Shown here piece after piece: positions 33,917 to 41,971 of a DNA stretch of 64,000 nt. A model generated the notes under the pieces. The model saw nothing but the letters and a program-made list of their open reading frames with translations, was not told the origin of the DNA and did not search any database. The position numbers were made by a program, and so were the translations under genes. Numbering within the stretch: the stretch's first letter is position 1; every line of letters starts with the position of its first letter. Source of the DNA: DASPWW01 sp963841715 (GTDB lineage Bacteria; Actinomycetota; Thermoleophilia; Solirubrobacterales; 70-9); NCBI GenBank assembly GCA_963841715.1, contig CAWJDP010000004.1:434001-498000 (forward strand). Direction: 5' to 3'.

Positions 33917-34687
33917 CTACGTCGATTCCCCCGCCGCCGGCTCGGCGTCGACACCCGCTTCGCGCGGGGTGCCGAAGAGGCGCGCGAGGATGATGCTGAG
34001 CTCGTAAAGGAGGATCAGCGGGACCATCGAGATCAGCATCGTCACGGGGTCGGTGCCGGGCAGCAGCATTGCGACGACCGCAATCACGAGGATCGCGTAG
34101 CGGCGGTTCTTCGACAGCCACTTCGGGGTCACGATCCCGAGCCGCGTCAGCGCGAGCACCCCGACCGGGATCTGGAACAGGATCCCGACCCCGACGAGAG
34201 TCTGCGCGAAGAAGCTGTAGTAGTCCTTCGCGCGGACCTGGACGTTGAACTGGGTGTCGTTGAAGTTCAACAGGAACCTCGCCGCCGGCGGCAGGACCAC
34301 GAAGTACGCGAACACGACCCCCGCGATGAACAGGAACGGGACCATCATCAACAGCGGGAACATGACCCGGCGCTCGGTGTCGGAGAACGCGGGCAGGACG
34401 TAGGCGTACAGCTGGTAGAGGACGATCGGCAGCGCGATCAGGATCCCGCCGTATGCCGACAGCGTCAGCGTCGTCGTGAACGGCTCCGCCACCCCGAACG
34501 TGATCGGCTCGAGGTGCCCCGGGAGGGGCTTGTTCGCGATCTGCAACAGCAGGTGGTTCTGCCAGAAGCACAGCGCGATCGCCAGTCCCAGCGCCGCCAA
34601 CGAGACGATGATCCGGTAGCGCAGCTCGTCGAGATGCTCGACGAGCGTCAGCTGCTCTTCGAACTTGGCCGCCCGAACGCGGGGCAC
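33917..34687 (-). CDS. tatC: Sec-independent protein translocase TatC
   Basis: A 256-residue six-helix protein. The N-terminal LTLVEHLDELRYRIIVSLAA carries the conserved Glu and Arg of the signal-binding site, followed by the ITFGVAEPFTTTLTLSAYGG loop and VLYQLYAYVLPAFSDTERR. Further helices are near residues 110-130, 155-180 and 200-235. It binds twin-arginine signal peptides and, with TatA, exports folded proteins. GTG at 34687 starts 3 bases after the tatA stop. The likely partner substrates here include the Rieske protein, whose N-terminus has a twin Arg. Confidence 0.95.
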   Translation of the reverse strand: MPRVRAAKFEEQLTLVEHLDELRYRIIVSLAALGLAIALCFWQNHLLLQIANKPLPGHLEPITFGVAEPFTTTLTLSAYGGILIALPIVLYQLYAYVLPAFSDTERRVMFPLLMMVPFLFIAGVVFAYFVVLPPAARFLLNFNDTQFNVQVRAKDYYSFFAQTLVGVGILFQIPVGVLALTRLGIVTPKWLSKNRRYAILVIAVVAMLLPGTDPVTMLISMVPLILLYELSIILARLFGTPREAGVDAEPAAGEST

Positions 34688-34690
34688 GGC

Positions 34691-34933
34691 CTAAGAGCGG
34701 CGCTCGCCTACGACCTCGCCCTCGACGGGCTCTTCCTTGCCCGACTCGCGCTCGAGCTCTGGCGCCTTGCGCTCTTCGTCGTCATCGTCTTCGTCTTCGC
34801 CGGCGATTGACGACTTGAACTCGCGGATCCCCTTGCCCATCGACTTGCCGAGCTCCGGTAGCCGCTTGGGCCCGAAGATCACCAGCGCGATGATCAGGAC
34901 AACCGCCAACTCCAATGGTCCGATATTCGGCAC
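34691..34933 (-). CDS. tatA: Twin-arginine translocase subunit TatA/E
   Basis: An 80-residue protein with one membrane helix (IGPLELAVVLIIALVIFGPK) followed by an amphipathic helix (RLPELGKSMGKGIREFKSSI) and an acidic tail. FGPKRLPELG is the family hallmark. It forms the translocation pore with TatC, whose gene starts 3 bases downstream. The acidic Asp/Glu run near residues 51-60 is common in actinobacterial TatA. Confidence 0.93.
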   Translation of the reverse strand: MPNIGPLELAVVLIIALVIFGPKRLPELGKSMGKGIREFKSSIAGEDEDDDDEERKAPELERESGKEEPVEGEVVGERRS

Positions 34934-34979
34934 GCCGGGAATGCTACTCCCACCGGGCCCTCGGGTGGGTCGGTGGCGA

Positions 34980-35561
34980 CTACTCGCTGCTCCGCGAGGG
35001 CTCGAAGTTCTTGTAGAAGCGCGAGGGGGTCGGCTCGGCCTGGCCCTGGTACTTGCTCCCCGCCTCCTCGCTCCCGTACGGGCGCTCGACTGGCATATCC
35101 ATGCGCATGAACGAGATCTGGCCGATCGGCATCCCGTGGTAGATCGTGATCGGGAGGTTGGCGACGTTCGAGAGCTCGAGCGTGAGATTGCCCTCGAACC
35201 CGGCGTCGACGAACCCCGCCGTCGAATGGATCAGCAGGCCCATGCGGCCCAGACTCGACTTCCCCTCGAGCCGCGCGACGAGGTCGTCCGGGAGCCGCAC
35301 CCGCTCGAGCGTCTGCCCGAGCACAAACTCGCCCGGATGGAGGATGAACGGCTCGTCCCCCTCCATCGCGATCGGCTCGGTGAGATCCTCCATCGGCTTG
35401 CGGACGTCGATGTAGGGATAGCGGGCGTTTCGGAACACGCGGAAGCGGCGATCGACCCGCATGTCGACGCTCGAAGGCTGCACCAGGCCGGGATCGTAGG
35501 GATCGAAGACGAGCCGACCGGCCGCGATCTCCGCCTTGATCGTGCGATCGCTGAGGACCAT
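34980..35561 (-). CDS. dcd: dCTP deaminase
   Basis: A 193-residue protein of the dCTP deaminase/dUTPase superfamily. It starts MVLSDRTIKAEIAAGRLVFD, has QPSSVDMRVDRRFRVF, SSLGRMGLLIHSTAGFVD and GFEGNLTLELSN (catalytic Glu in TAGFVDAGFEG), and GMPIGQISFMRMD, with a C-terminal SKYQGQAEPTPSRFYKNF that covers the active site. It makes dUTP from dCTP for thymidylate synthesis; actinobacterial forms may also hydrolyse to dUMP. It is divergent from the Zn-ribbon protein gene. Confidence 0.93.
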   Translation of the reverse strand: MVLSDRTIKAEIAAGRLVFDPYDPGLVQPSSVDMRVDRRFRVFRNARYPYIDVRKPMEDLTEPIAMEGDEPFILHPGEFVLGQTLERVRLPDDLVARLEGKSSLGRMGLLIHSTAGFVDAGFEGNLTLELSNVANLPITIYHGMPIGQISFMRMDMPVERPYGSEEAGSKYQGQAEPTPSRFYKNFEPSRSSE

Positions 35562-35633
35562 CCCGCGTCCAGTCTATGTCCACTCCCGGCGAGCCGCTAA
35601 AGCTCGGCGGACCCGGGGCCGATACCCCTAGCG

Positions 35634-36035
35634 GTGGAGTCTGATCGTCACGCGAACAGGGGGCTGGTGCCGTCGGCGCGACTGGAGGGTCTGCTCGAGA
35701 CCCTCCGCGGGCGCCGCGAGCAGCGAGCCGCCCGCCGCGCGATTGCCGAGCTCCATGTCTGCCCGGCGTGCGACTCCCAGCTCGTCTATCCCACCGATTG
35801 GAGCCCGGCGGGCCGCGACCAGTGGGCGATCGATCTGCGCTGTCCCGAGTGCGAGTGGATCGCGCACGGCACCTTCGACCAGGAGGTCGTCGACCGCTTC
35901 GATCTCGAGCTCGACGACGGTGTCGAGCAGATCCTCGACGACCTCACAAAGCTCACCCGGGCGAACATGGAGGAGGAGGTCGAGCGCTTCATCGCCGCGC
36001 TCGACGCTGACACGATCCTCCCCGAGGACTTCTAG
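35634..36035 (+). CDS. Zn-ribbon-like hypothetical protein
   Basis: A 133-residue acidic protein with one zinc-ribbon: HVCPACDSQLVYP near residue 41 and LRCPECEWIAHG near residue 68. A helical C-terminus (DRFDLELDDGVEQILDDLTK) follows. The four Cys should bind one Zn2+. I do not recognise a family. Two starts are possible: GTG at 35634, and GTG at 35667, which gives VPSARLEGLLETL with a closer G-rich stretch. Convergent with the polyprenyl synthase gene, 20 bases apart. Confidence 0.65.
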   Translation: MESDRHANRGLVPSARLEGLLETLRGRREQRAARRAIAELHVCPACDSQLVYPTDWSPAGRDQWAIDLRCPECEWIAHGTFDQEVVDRFDLELDDGVEQILDDLTKLTRANMEEEVERFIAALDADTILPEDF

Positions 36036-36055
36036 CCGCTTCACTCTCGCGGCGG

Positions 36056-37039
36056 CTACGAGTAGCGCTCGACGACCCCGTCGGCGACGAGGCCGAGCAG
36101 CTTCGCCTCGTCGGCACTGAGCCCGTCGCCGTCGAGCGCCCGCTTCGCCGTCTCGACGTGCTCGCGGGCGATCCCGCGGACGCGCTCGAGGACGCCGGTC
36201 GCCTCGATTCTGCGACACAGCTGCTCGGCGCTCTCGGCGTCGAGGCTCGAGAGGTCGATCGCGGCAAGGTCGGGGTCGCGCTCGCGGGCGAGGATCAGCG
36301 GCAGCGTCACCGTGCCGTCGAGGAGATCGGTTCCGCGGGCCTTTCCGGTCCGCTCGACGGGGCCGCTCACGTCGAGGACGTCGTCGAGGAGCTGGAACGC
36401 GAGCCCGATCTCGCGGCCGTAGGCGGCGACGCCGGACTCCGGTCCGCCCCCGTTCGAGCCCACACGCCCGATCTCGCACGCGCACTCGAACAGGCGTGCC
36501 GTCTTCAGCGTGCAGCGGTACAGGTAGCGCTTGGCGTCGATCTCCAGGGCGAAGGCGTCGCGGCGCTGGGCGAGCTCGCCGAGCGCGAGCGAGACCGAGG
36601 CGCCGGAGAGAAGCTCGACCTGGCGCTCGCCGCCCGGCCCGCCGAGCTCGGCGAACGCGCGCGAGAACAACAGGTCGCCGGTCGCGGTCGCCCGCCCCCG
36701 CCCCGAGCGCGCCGCGACCGTGGGCACGCCGCGCCGCAACTCGGCGTCGTCGAGAACGTCGTCGTGGACGAGGCTTGCCATGTGGACGAGCTCGATCGCG
36801 GTCGCCCCGCGGAGCGCCGTATCGCCCGCGGCCGGGCCCGCGCAGAGGAGGACGAGCAGCGGGCGCAGGCGCTTGCCTCCGGCGGCGAGTGTCGCCCCGG
36901 CGTCCTCGGCGAGCACGTCACCATGCTCGGAGCCGAGCTCCGCGAGCCGGCGCTCGACGGCGTCCATGCGCTCGGGCAGCCACGTCGCCGCGGCGTCCAT
37001 CACCGCCGTCACAGGCGCCGGGACCGCAGAGGAGCGCAT
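36056..37039 (-). CDS. Polyprenyl diphosphate synthase (menaquinone side chain)
   Basis: A 327-residue all-helical isoprenyl synthase. The first Asp-rich motif is SLVHDDVLDDAELRRGVPTV near residue 92, and the second is GLAFQLLDDVLDVSGPVERT near residue 225; both bind Mg2+ and diphosphate. KRLRPLLVLLCAG near residue 55 binds isopentenyl diphosphate. It makes a long polyprenyl chain (probably heptaprenyl to nonaprenyl). Its ATG shares one base with the menG stop (TGATG), so the chain is likely for menaquinone. Confidence 0.87.
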   Translation of the reverse strand: MRSSAVPAPVTAVMDAAATWLPERMDAVERRLAELGSEHGDVLAEDAGATLAAGGKRLRPLLVLLCAGPAAGDTALRGATAIELVHMASLVHDDVLDDAELRRGVPTVAARSGRGRATATGDLLFSRAFAELGGPGGERQVELLSGASVSLALGELAQRRDAFALEIDAKRYLYRCTLKTARLFECACEIGRVGSNGGGPESGVAAYGREIGLAFQLLDDVLDVSGPVERTGKARGTDLLDGTVTLPLILARERDPDLAAIDLSSLDAESAEQLCRRIEATGVLERVRGIAREHVETAKRALDGDGLSADEAKLLGLVADGVVERYS

Positions 37040-37791
37040 CAGCGCCGCGACCCGCTGTGGATCGCGATGATCCCGCCGGCGAGGATCGTGTAGCGAATCC
37101 GCTCGAGCCCGGCGCGGGACATCCGCTCCGCCAGCCCCTGGGGCGGTGGGAAGCGCTTCACGGAGTCGGGCAGGTACGTGTACGCCTCGCGGTCCCCCGC
37201 CAGCGTCCCGAGCCGGGGGACGATGCGGTCGAACCACAGCGAGAAGAAGGTCGACAGCGGCGGGCGCTGGGGCTGCGTGATCTCGAGGATCACGACCCGC
37301 CCCCCGCGGCGGGTCACGCGGGCCATCTCGGCGAGCCCGCGGTCGAGGTCAGCGAAGTTGCGGACCCCGAAGCCGACCGCAACGGCGTCGAACGAGCCGT
37401 CGTCGTAGGGAAGCTCGAGGGCGTCGGCGAGATCGAAGCTGACGCGGCGGGCGCCGGCGCGCTCGGCCTTGCGCCTCGCGAGCTCGAGCATCGGCTCCGA
37501 GAAGTCGCAGCCGACGACGCTCCCCGAGGGCGCGACGCGGGTGTCGAGCTCGAGCGCGAGATCGCCGGTCCCGCAGCAGACGTCGAGCGCTGTATCGCCG
37601 CGACTCAGGCCGGCGCGGTCGACCGCCCGCTCGCGCCAGCGGTGATGCAGTCCCGCGGTCATCGCCGTGTTCATGACGTCGTAGACGCCGGCGATGCGGT
37701 CGAACATCCCCCGCACCTGGCCGGCGAACTCGTCCGAGTCGCGGTCGGGCAGCGTGTCGGCGCGAGCGTTCTCGCGGGTCGCGGAGGGCAT
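37039..37791 (-). CDS. menG: Demethylmenaquinone methyltransferase
   Basis: A 250-residue class I SAM methyltransferase of the UbiE/MenG family. The family signature YDVMNTAMTAGLHHRWRERA is at residues 37-56, SAM motif I is ALDVCCGTGDLALEL, and GVRNFADLDRGLAEMARV and SVKRFPPPQGLAERMSRAGL follow. It methylates demethylmenaquinone in the last step of menaquinone synthesis. It lies directly upstream of the polyprenyl synthase and downstream of the cytochrome bc genes, so quinone synthesis and quinone oxidation are coded together. Confidence 0.92.
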   Translation of the reverse strand: MPSATRENARADTLPDRDSDEFAGQVRGMFDRIAGVYDVMNTAMTAGLHHRWRERAVDRAGLSRGDTALDVCCGTGDLALELDTRVAPSGSVVGCDFSEPMLELARRKAERAGARRVSFDLADALELPYDDGSFDAVAVGFGVRNFADLDRGLAEMARVTRRGGRVVILEITQPQRPPLSTFFSLWFDRIVPRLGTLAGDREAYTYLPDSVKRFPPPQGLAERMSRAGLERIRYTILAGGIIAIHSGSRR

Positions 37792-37851
37792 GGCGCGAGG
37801 TTACCTACGGGCGCGGGACGCCCACCGGTTCAGGCTGCGTCGCGGGCGGGG

Positions 37852-38556
37852 CTATTCCCGCAGCGACGAGAGGTAGTCGACGAGCTCGTTGAACTTCGCC
37901 TTCGGGAGGTTCTGATACGAGGGCATGACGCCGGGCCCGACGTCGAGCGAGCGTGCGATCCCCTCGCGTGGGACGCGGTTGCCGACGTTGGTCAGATTCG
38001 GCCCGATTGTCCCGCCGTTGGTGCCGAACTTGTGGCATGCAAGGCATCCGGACTGGGCCGCGACCTCCTTCCCGGCGTTGAGCTTCGGCGACGACGCCTG
38101 GAGGTCGATCTCGGTCGGCGAGCCCGCCTCGGCGCCGAGATAGGTGAGGAAGGCCATCGAGATGATCGCCAGGATCCCCGCCGTGGTCGCGATCGGGCGG
38201 CGCTCGGGCCGGCGCTCCGGGTTGCGGTCGTAGAAGGGGAGCAGGAGCAGGAAGACCAGCGCGATCGTCGGGATCCCGATCGTCGCCAGCGGGACGAGGT
38301 ACGGCGGCTTGATCACCCGCAGCAGCTCGAACAGGAAGAAGAAGTACCACTCGGGCCGCGGCACGTAGCTCGTTGTCGTCGGGTCCGCCTTCGGCCCCTG
38401 CTCGGCCCCGAGCACAAGCGACATGATCACGACGACGATGACGACGATCAGCGCCATCGTCGAGTCCTTCAGGACCGCATAGGGGAAGAAGGGCTTGCCC
38501 TTCTTCTTCGCGAGGTCGTACTCGCGGAGGTACTTCTCCTTCTCGGCGCGGTTCAT
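37852..38556 (-). CDS. Cytochrome b C-terminal half fused to a cytochrome c domain
   Basis: A 234-residue subunit. The N-terminal half is the subunit IV-like part of cytochrome b: three membrane helices (STMALIVVIVVVIMSLVLGA first), with the quinol-site motif RPEWYFFFLFELLRV. A class I cytochrome c domain follows: GCLACHKFGTNGG (haem c attachment CxxCH), GPNLTNVG, and a Met-ligand candidate in GPGVMPSYQNLP. It should sit outside the membrane and pass electrons from the Rieske protein. Cytochrome b itself is coded just upstream (8-base gap), so the complex is split as in b6f. Confidence 0.88.
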   Translation of the reverse strand: MNRAEKEKYLREYDLAKKKGKPFFPYAVLKDSTMALIVVIVVVIMSLVLGAEQGPKADPTTTSYVPRPEWYFFFLFELLRVIKPPYLVPLATIGIPTIALVFLLLLPFYDRNPERRPERRPIATTAGILAIISMAFLTYLGAEAGSPTEIDLQASSPKLNAGKEVAAQSGCLACHKFGTNGGTIGPNLTNVGNRVPREGIARSLDVGPGVMPSYQNLPKAKFNELVDYLSSLRE

Positions 38557-38564
38557 CTACTCGC

Positions 38565-39410
38565 TCAGCCCGCCTCGACGCGCTCGGTCGGCAGCGCACC
38601 CTTCGGCTTCGAGTCGGACTTCTGCCACGGCGGAGCCGTGGTCCCGAGCTTGACGACGAGGTAGAGATGGGCGCCGATCAGGGCGATGATCAGGCCGGGC
38701 ACGAGCAGCATGTGGATCGCGTAGAAGCGCGACAGCGTCGTCGCTCCGAACTCAGGCCCGGCGCGTAGGAAGTCGGCGAGGTAGGGGCCGACGAACGGGC
38801 CGGTGCCGTTGATGTTGTTGCCGACCTCGGTCGCCCAGAACGAGCGCTGGTCGAACGGCAGCAGGTAGCCGGTGAAGCCCATCACCAACGTCAGCACCAG
38901 CAACACCACGCCGATCACCCAGTTGAGCTCGCGGGGGTACTTGTAGGCGCCGAAGAAGAACGTCCGCCCCATGTGGACGAAGACAAGGATCACCATCAGG
39001 CTCGCACCCCACTTGTGCATCCCGCGCACGAACTCACCGAGGAAGACGTCGTTCGTCAGGTGGGTGATCGAGCCGTACGCCTGGGTCGCCGAGGGCGTGT
39101 AGTACATCGCCAGGAACACGCCGGTGATCGCCTGGATCACGAAGGCGAACAGCGTCGCCGAGCCGAGCGTGTAGAACCAGTTCGTCCCCTTCGGGACCTT
39201 CCGGTAGAGCATCCCGGTGAGGAAGCCCGAGGCTCCCGCGCGCTCGTCGAGCCAGCCTACGAGGTCGGCGCCGTGGTGCTTGGCGTGGTGCTTCAGCTTC
39301 GGCGGCTGGCCGTCGTCGCCGACGACGCCGTTGCCCTCGCCGGGCTTGCGCTCGCCGGGCGTCGACGGCTTACGGAGCGGGGACGGGATAAGCGTGTCGG
39401 GAATCTTCAA
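38565..39410 (-). CDS. Cytochrome b N-terminal subunit (cytochrome b6-like)
   Basis: A 281-residue membrane subunit with four main helices and two His pairs for the two b haems: GMHKWGASLMVILVFVHMGR and FYAIHMLLVPGLIIALIGAH, with the first pair also near YTLGSATLFAFVIQAITGVF. The MYYTPSATQAYGSI and WVIGVVLLVLTLVMGFTGYL segments match cytochrome b. The TTG at 39410, with AGGGAG upstream, is preferred over an ATG at 39482 that would overlap the Rieske gene. It oxidises menaquinol and passes electrons to the Rieske protein. Confidence 0.9.
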   Translation of the reverse strand: MKIPDTLIPSPLRKPSTPGERKPGEGNGVVGDDGQPPKLKHHAKHHGADLVGWLDERAGASGFLTGMLYRKVPKGTNWFYTLGSATLFAFVIQAITGVFLAMYYTPSATQAYGSITHLTNDVFLGEFVRGMHKWGASLMVILVFVHMGRTFFFGAYKYPRELNWVIGVVLLVLTLVMGFTGYLLPFDQRSFWATEVGNNINGTGPFVGPYLADFLRAGPEFGATTLSRFYAIHMLLVPGLIIALIGAHLYLVVKLGTTAPPWQKSDSKPKGALPTERVEAG

Positions 39411-39430
39411 CTGGTCTCCCTGGCTGAGAG

Positions 39431-40096
39431 CTAGTTCGGCGGCGGTGGGACGGATGGACGCGGCGGATAGATGTAGTTCCACGCGCCGCCGGTGTACTCG
39501 CCCGGATCGCGGGCGCGAACGGGGTCGAGCTGCGAGGTGACGCTGTAGCGGGGGCCGATCTCGACCTGGCCGTTGCGCACCCGGGTCTGGAAGCGGTCGA
39601 GGGGTCGCACCGGCGGACCGCCGATCCGCTTGCCCTGGAAGTCGTAGACACCGCCGTGGCAGGGGCAGATGAAGTTGCCCGCGGCGGAGACGAAGCGCAC
39701 CGGGCAGCCGAGGTGCGCGCAGCGGGTCGAGATGGCGAGGTACTGGGTCGGGTCCTCGTGGAGCTTCTCGCTCCCCTTGCGGACGTACGCGGTCGTCTTC
39801 CCCGCCTCGCCGATCCCGGGGACGATCGTGAACACGACCGAGCGGTATGTCTCGTCGGTGAAGTCGGCGAGCGCGCCGACCGGCTCCCAGAGCACCTTCT
39901 CCTGCTTGAAGATCGGAGCGAGCGCGAAGCCGACGGCGGGAAGGACGACCGCCGCGCCCGCGACGCCGCCGAGCGCCTGGCCGAGGACGGTGAACGCCTT
40001 GCGGCGCGTCATCGACTCTCCCTCGAAGTAACCGGGCGGGTCCGGGGTATCCGGAGCCTGGTTCTCGTCCTGCTTTCTGGCGCCGTTCTCAGCCAA
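39431..40096 (-). CDS. Rieske 2Fe-2S protein of the bc complex
   Basis: A 221-residue protein with a membrane anchor (TVLGQALGGVAGAAVVLPAV) preceded by a twin-arginine element, MTRRKAFT. The Rieske cluster ligands are in STRCAHLGCPVRF and FICPCHGGVYDFQG (CxH and CxxH). It hands electrons from menaquinol to the cytochrome c domain coded two genes downstream. TatA and TatC at 33917-34933 would insert it folded. Its start overlaps the gene before it by 8 bases. Confidence 0.92.
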   Translation of the reverse strand: MAENGARKQDENQAPDTPDPPGYFEGESMTRRKAFTVLGQALGGVAGAAVVLPAVGFALAPIFKQEKVLWEPVGALADFTDETYRSVVFTIVPGIGEAGKTTAYVRKGSEKLHEDPTQYLAISTRCAHLGCPVRFVSAAGNFICPCHGGVYDFQGKRIGGPPVRPLDRFQTRVRNGQVEIGPRYSVTSQLDPVRARDPGEYTGGAWNYIYPPRPSVPPPPN

Positions 40097-40694
40097 GGTC
40101 CGCGGTCTCGTCGACGAGGCCGAAGCCTACATCGTCGGCCGCCTCGTCCAGCGCCGTCGCGAGGGCGCCGTCCGCGGATCCAAGCGCCGCTTGCCACAAG
40201 CGCTTAGGTGCCGCCTCGGCGCCGCCGCGGAGCGCCAGCTTCGCCGCTTCGTAGGCCTCGCTCGTCCCGCCGGCGACGGTGGCGATCGCCGCCAGCCACA
40301 GCGCCGTTGCGGCGTCACGGGGATCATCGCCGGCCTCGGCGTGGAGCTGCGCGCAGAGGCTGATCAGATCGGAGAGCTGGCGGACGCCCTCGAGATCGCC
40401 GAGCGCGGCGAGGCGCTCGAGGCCGCGCGCATAGAGGTAGTCGCCGGCGAGCAACGCGAGGTCGGGCTCGGCTCCGACGACGACGCGCGGCCTGCCGTAG
40501 TGGAGCAGGTAGCCCTCGCGGATCGTCTCGACGAGCAGCGAGTACTCGGCGGGCGCCTCGCGCGCGCGCTCGCCCGCGGCGGCAAGCAGGCCGAACGACG
40601 GCCGGTCGTCGGTGTCGCGGACGTGCGGCGAGATCACCGAATCCTCCGCGCGCAGGCGGCTTGCGAGCTCGCGCAGCGCTCCCTCGGGCTCCAT
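40089..40694 (-). CDS. Hypothetical helical protein, distant HepS/polyprenyl-synthase-like
   Basis: A 201-residue all-helical protein at the head of the bc operon. GRPRVVVGAEPDLALLAGDY followed by LYARGLERLAALGDLEGVRQ resembles the helix of isoprenyl synthases that reads LLAGDYLLARAFELLA. However, both catalytic Asp-rich motifs are missing, so it cannot be a full synthase. It may be a small partner subunit of the HepS (HEPPP synthase component I) kind, working with the polyprenyl synthase at 36056-37039; this is a guess from fold and place. It overlaps the Rieske start by 8 bases. Confidence 0.6.
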   Translation of the reverse strand: MEPEGALRELASRLRAEDSVISPHVRDTDDRPSFGLLAAAGERAREAPAEYSLLVETIREGYLLHYGRPRVVVGAEPDLALLAGDYLYARGLERLAALGDLEGVRQLSDLISLCAQLHAEAGDDPRDAATALWLAAIATVAGGTSEAYEAAKLALRGGAEAAPKRLWQAALGSADGALATALDEAADDVGFGLVDETADLG

Positions 40695-40705
40695 TTCCCG
40701 GAAAG

Positions 40706-41971
40706 CTACTCCGCCGCGTCGAGCGCCTCGGTGATCGCGGCGAGCGTGCGGTCGATCGAGTCCTCATCGTGGGCAAGCGAGACGAACCAGGCCTCGAACT
40801 GGGACGCCGGCGGCCACACCCCGCGCTCGAGCAGCGCGCGGCAGAATCGGCCGTAGGCCTCGACGTCGCACGCCGACGCGGCGGCGAAATCGTGCACGGG
40901 CTCGGCGCTGAAGAACGGCGTCACGAGCCCGCGCACCGAGACGACCTCGATCGGGCGCCCCGCGGTCGCCTCGCGCAGGCCCGAGGCGAGGCGATCGGTG
41001 AGCTCGCCGAGACGCTCGTAGGCGCCGGAGTCGAGCTCGCGCAGCGTCGCCAGTCCGGCGGCGACGGCGAGTGGGTTTCCGGACAGCGTCCCGGCCTGGA
41101 ACACCTCGCCCGACGGCGCCATCCGCTGCATCAGCTCGCGGCGCCCGCCGTATGCGGCGGCCGGGAGCCCGCCGCCGAGCACCTTCCCGATCGTCGTCAG
41201 ATCGGGCTCGACGCCGTACGCTTCCTGGGCGCCGCCGCGGCCGACGCGGAAGCCCGTGATCACCTCGTCGAGGATCAGCAGCGCGCCGTGCCCGTCGGCC
41301 TGCGAGCGCAGCAGCTCGAGAAAGCCGTCGGCGGGCGGGACCACGCCCATGTTCGCCGCGATCGGCTCGGCGATGATCGCCGCCACCGGCCGCTCCGCGA
41401 GCGCGTGCGCGAGTGCGTCGGGGTCGTTCCACGGGACGACGGTCGTGTCCTCGGCCTGAGCCTTGGTGACGCCCGGGCTGGCCGGGATCCCCTGCGTCGC
41501 CAGCGCCGAGCCGGCCTCGGCGAGCAGCCCGTCGGAATGTCCGTGATAGGCGCCGGCGAACTTGACGACCGCGTCGCGCCCGGTCGCGGCGCGGGCAAGC
41601 CGGATCGCGCTCATCACCGCCTCGGTCCCGGAGTTGACGAGCCGGAGCATCTCGATCGAGGGAATTCGGTCGGCGACCTCGGCGGCGAGCTCGACCTCAC
41701 CCTCGGTCGGCGCACCGTAGCTCGTCCCGCTGCTCGCGGCCGCGTCGACCGCCGCGACCACCTTCGGGTGGGCGTGACCGAGGATCAGCGGGCCCCACGA
41801 GCACACCCAGTCGACGTAGCGGTTGCCGTCGACGTCGACGATGTCTGAGCCCTCGCCGCGCTCGATGAAGATCGGGTCGCGGCCGATCGCGCGCATCGCG
41901 CGCACCGGCGAGTTCACCCCGCCCGGCATCAGCTCCACCGCCGCGCGGTAAAGCTCAGCCGAGCGTTCCAG
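40706..41971 (-). CDS. hemL: Glutamate-1-semialdehyde 2,1-aminomutase
   Basis: A 421-residue fold-type I PLP enzyme that forms 5-aminolevulinate. AVELMPGGVNSPVRAMRAIG is the N-terminal hallmark. WVCSWGPLILGHAHPKV and NSGTEAVMSAIRLARAATGR follow, with the cofactor Asp in LLILDEVITGFRVGRGG and the Schiff-base Lys in TTIGKVLGGGLPAAAYGG. No ATG, GTG or TTG lies before the conserved N-terminus; a CTG at 41971, after GGAGGCGGAG, gives LERSAELYRAAVELMPGG, the right length. It overlaps the AhbA/B-like gene end by 17 bases. Confidence 0.92.
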   Translation of the reverse strand: MERSAELYRAAVELMPGGVNSPVRAMRAIGRDPIFIERGEGSDIVDVDGNRYVDWVCSWGPLILGHAHPKVVAAVDAAASSGTSYGAPTEGEVELAAEVADRIPSIEMLRLVNSGTEAVMSAIRLARAATGRDAVVKFAGAYHGHSDGLLAEAGSALATQGIPASPGVTKAQAEDTTVVPWNDPDALAHALAERPVAAIIAEPIAANMGVVPPADGFLELLRSQADGHGALLILDEVITGFRVGRGGAQEAYGVEPDLTTIGKVLGGGLPAAAYGGRRELMQRMAPSGEVFQAGTLSGNPLAVAAGLATLRELDSGAYERLGELTDRLASGLREATAGRPIEVVSVRGLVTPFFSAEPVHDFAAASACDVEAYGRFCRALLERGVWPPASQFEAWFVSLAHDEDSIDRTLAAITEALDAAE

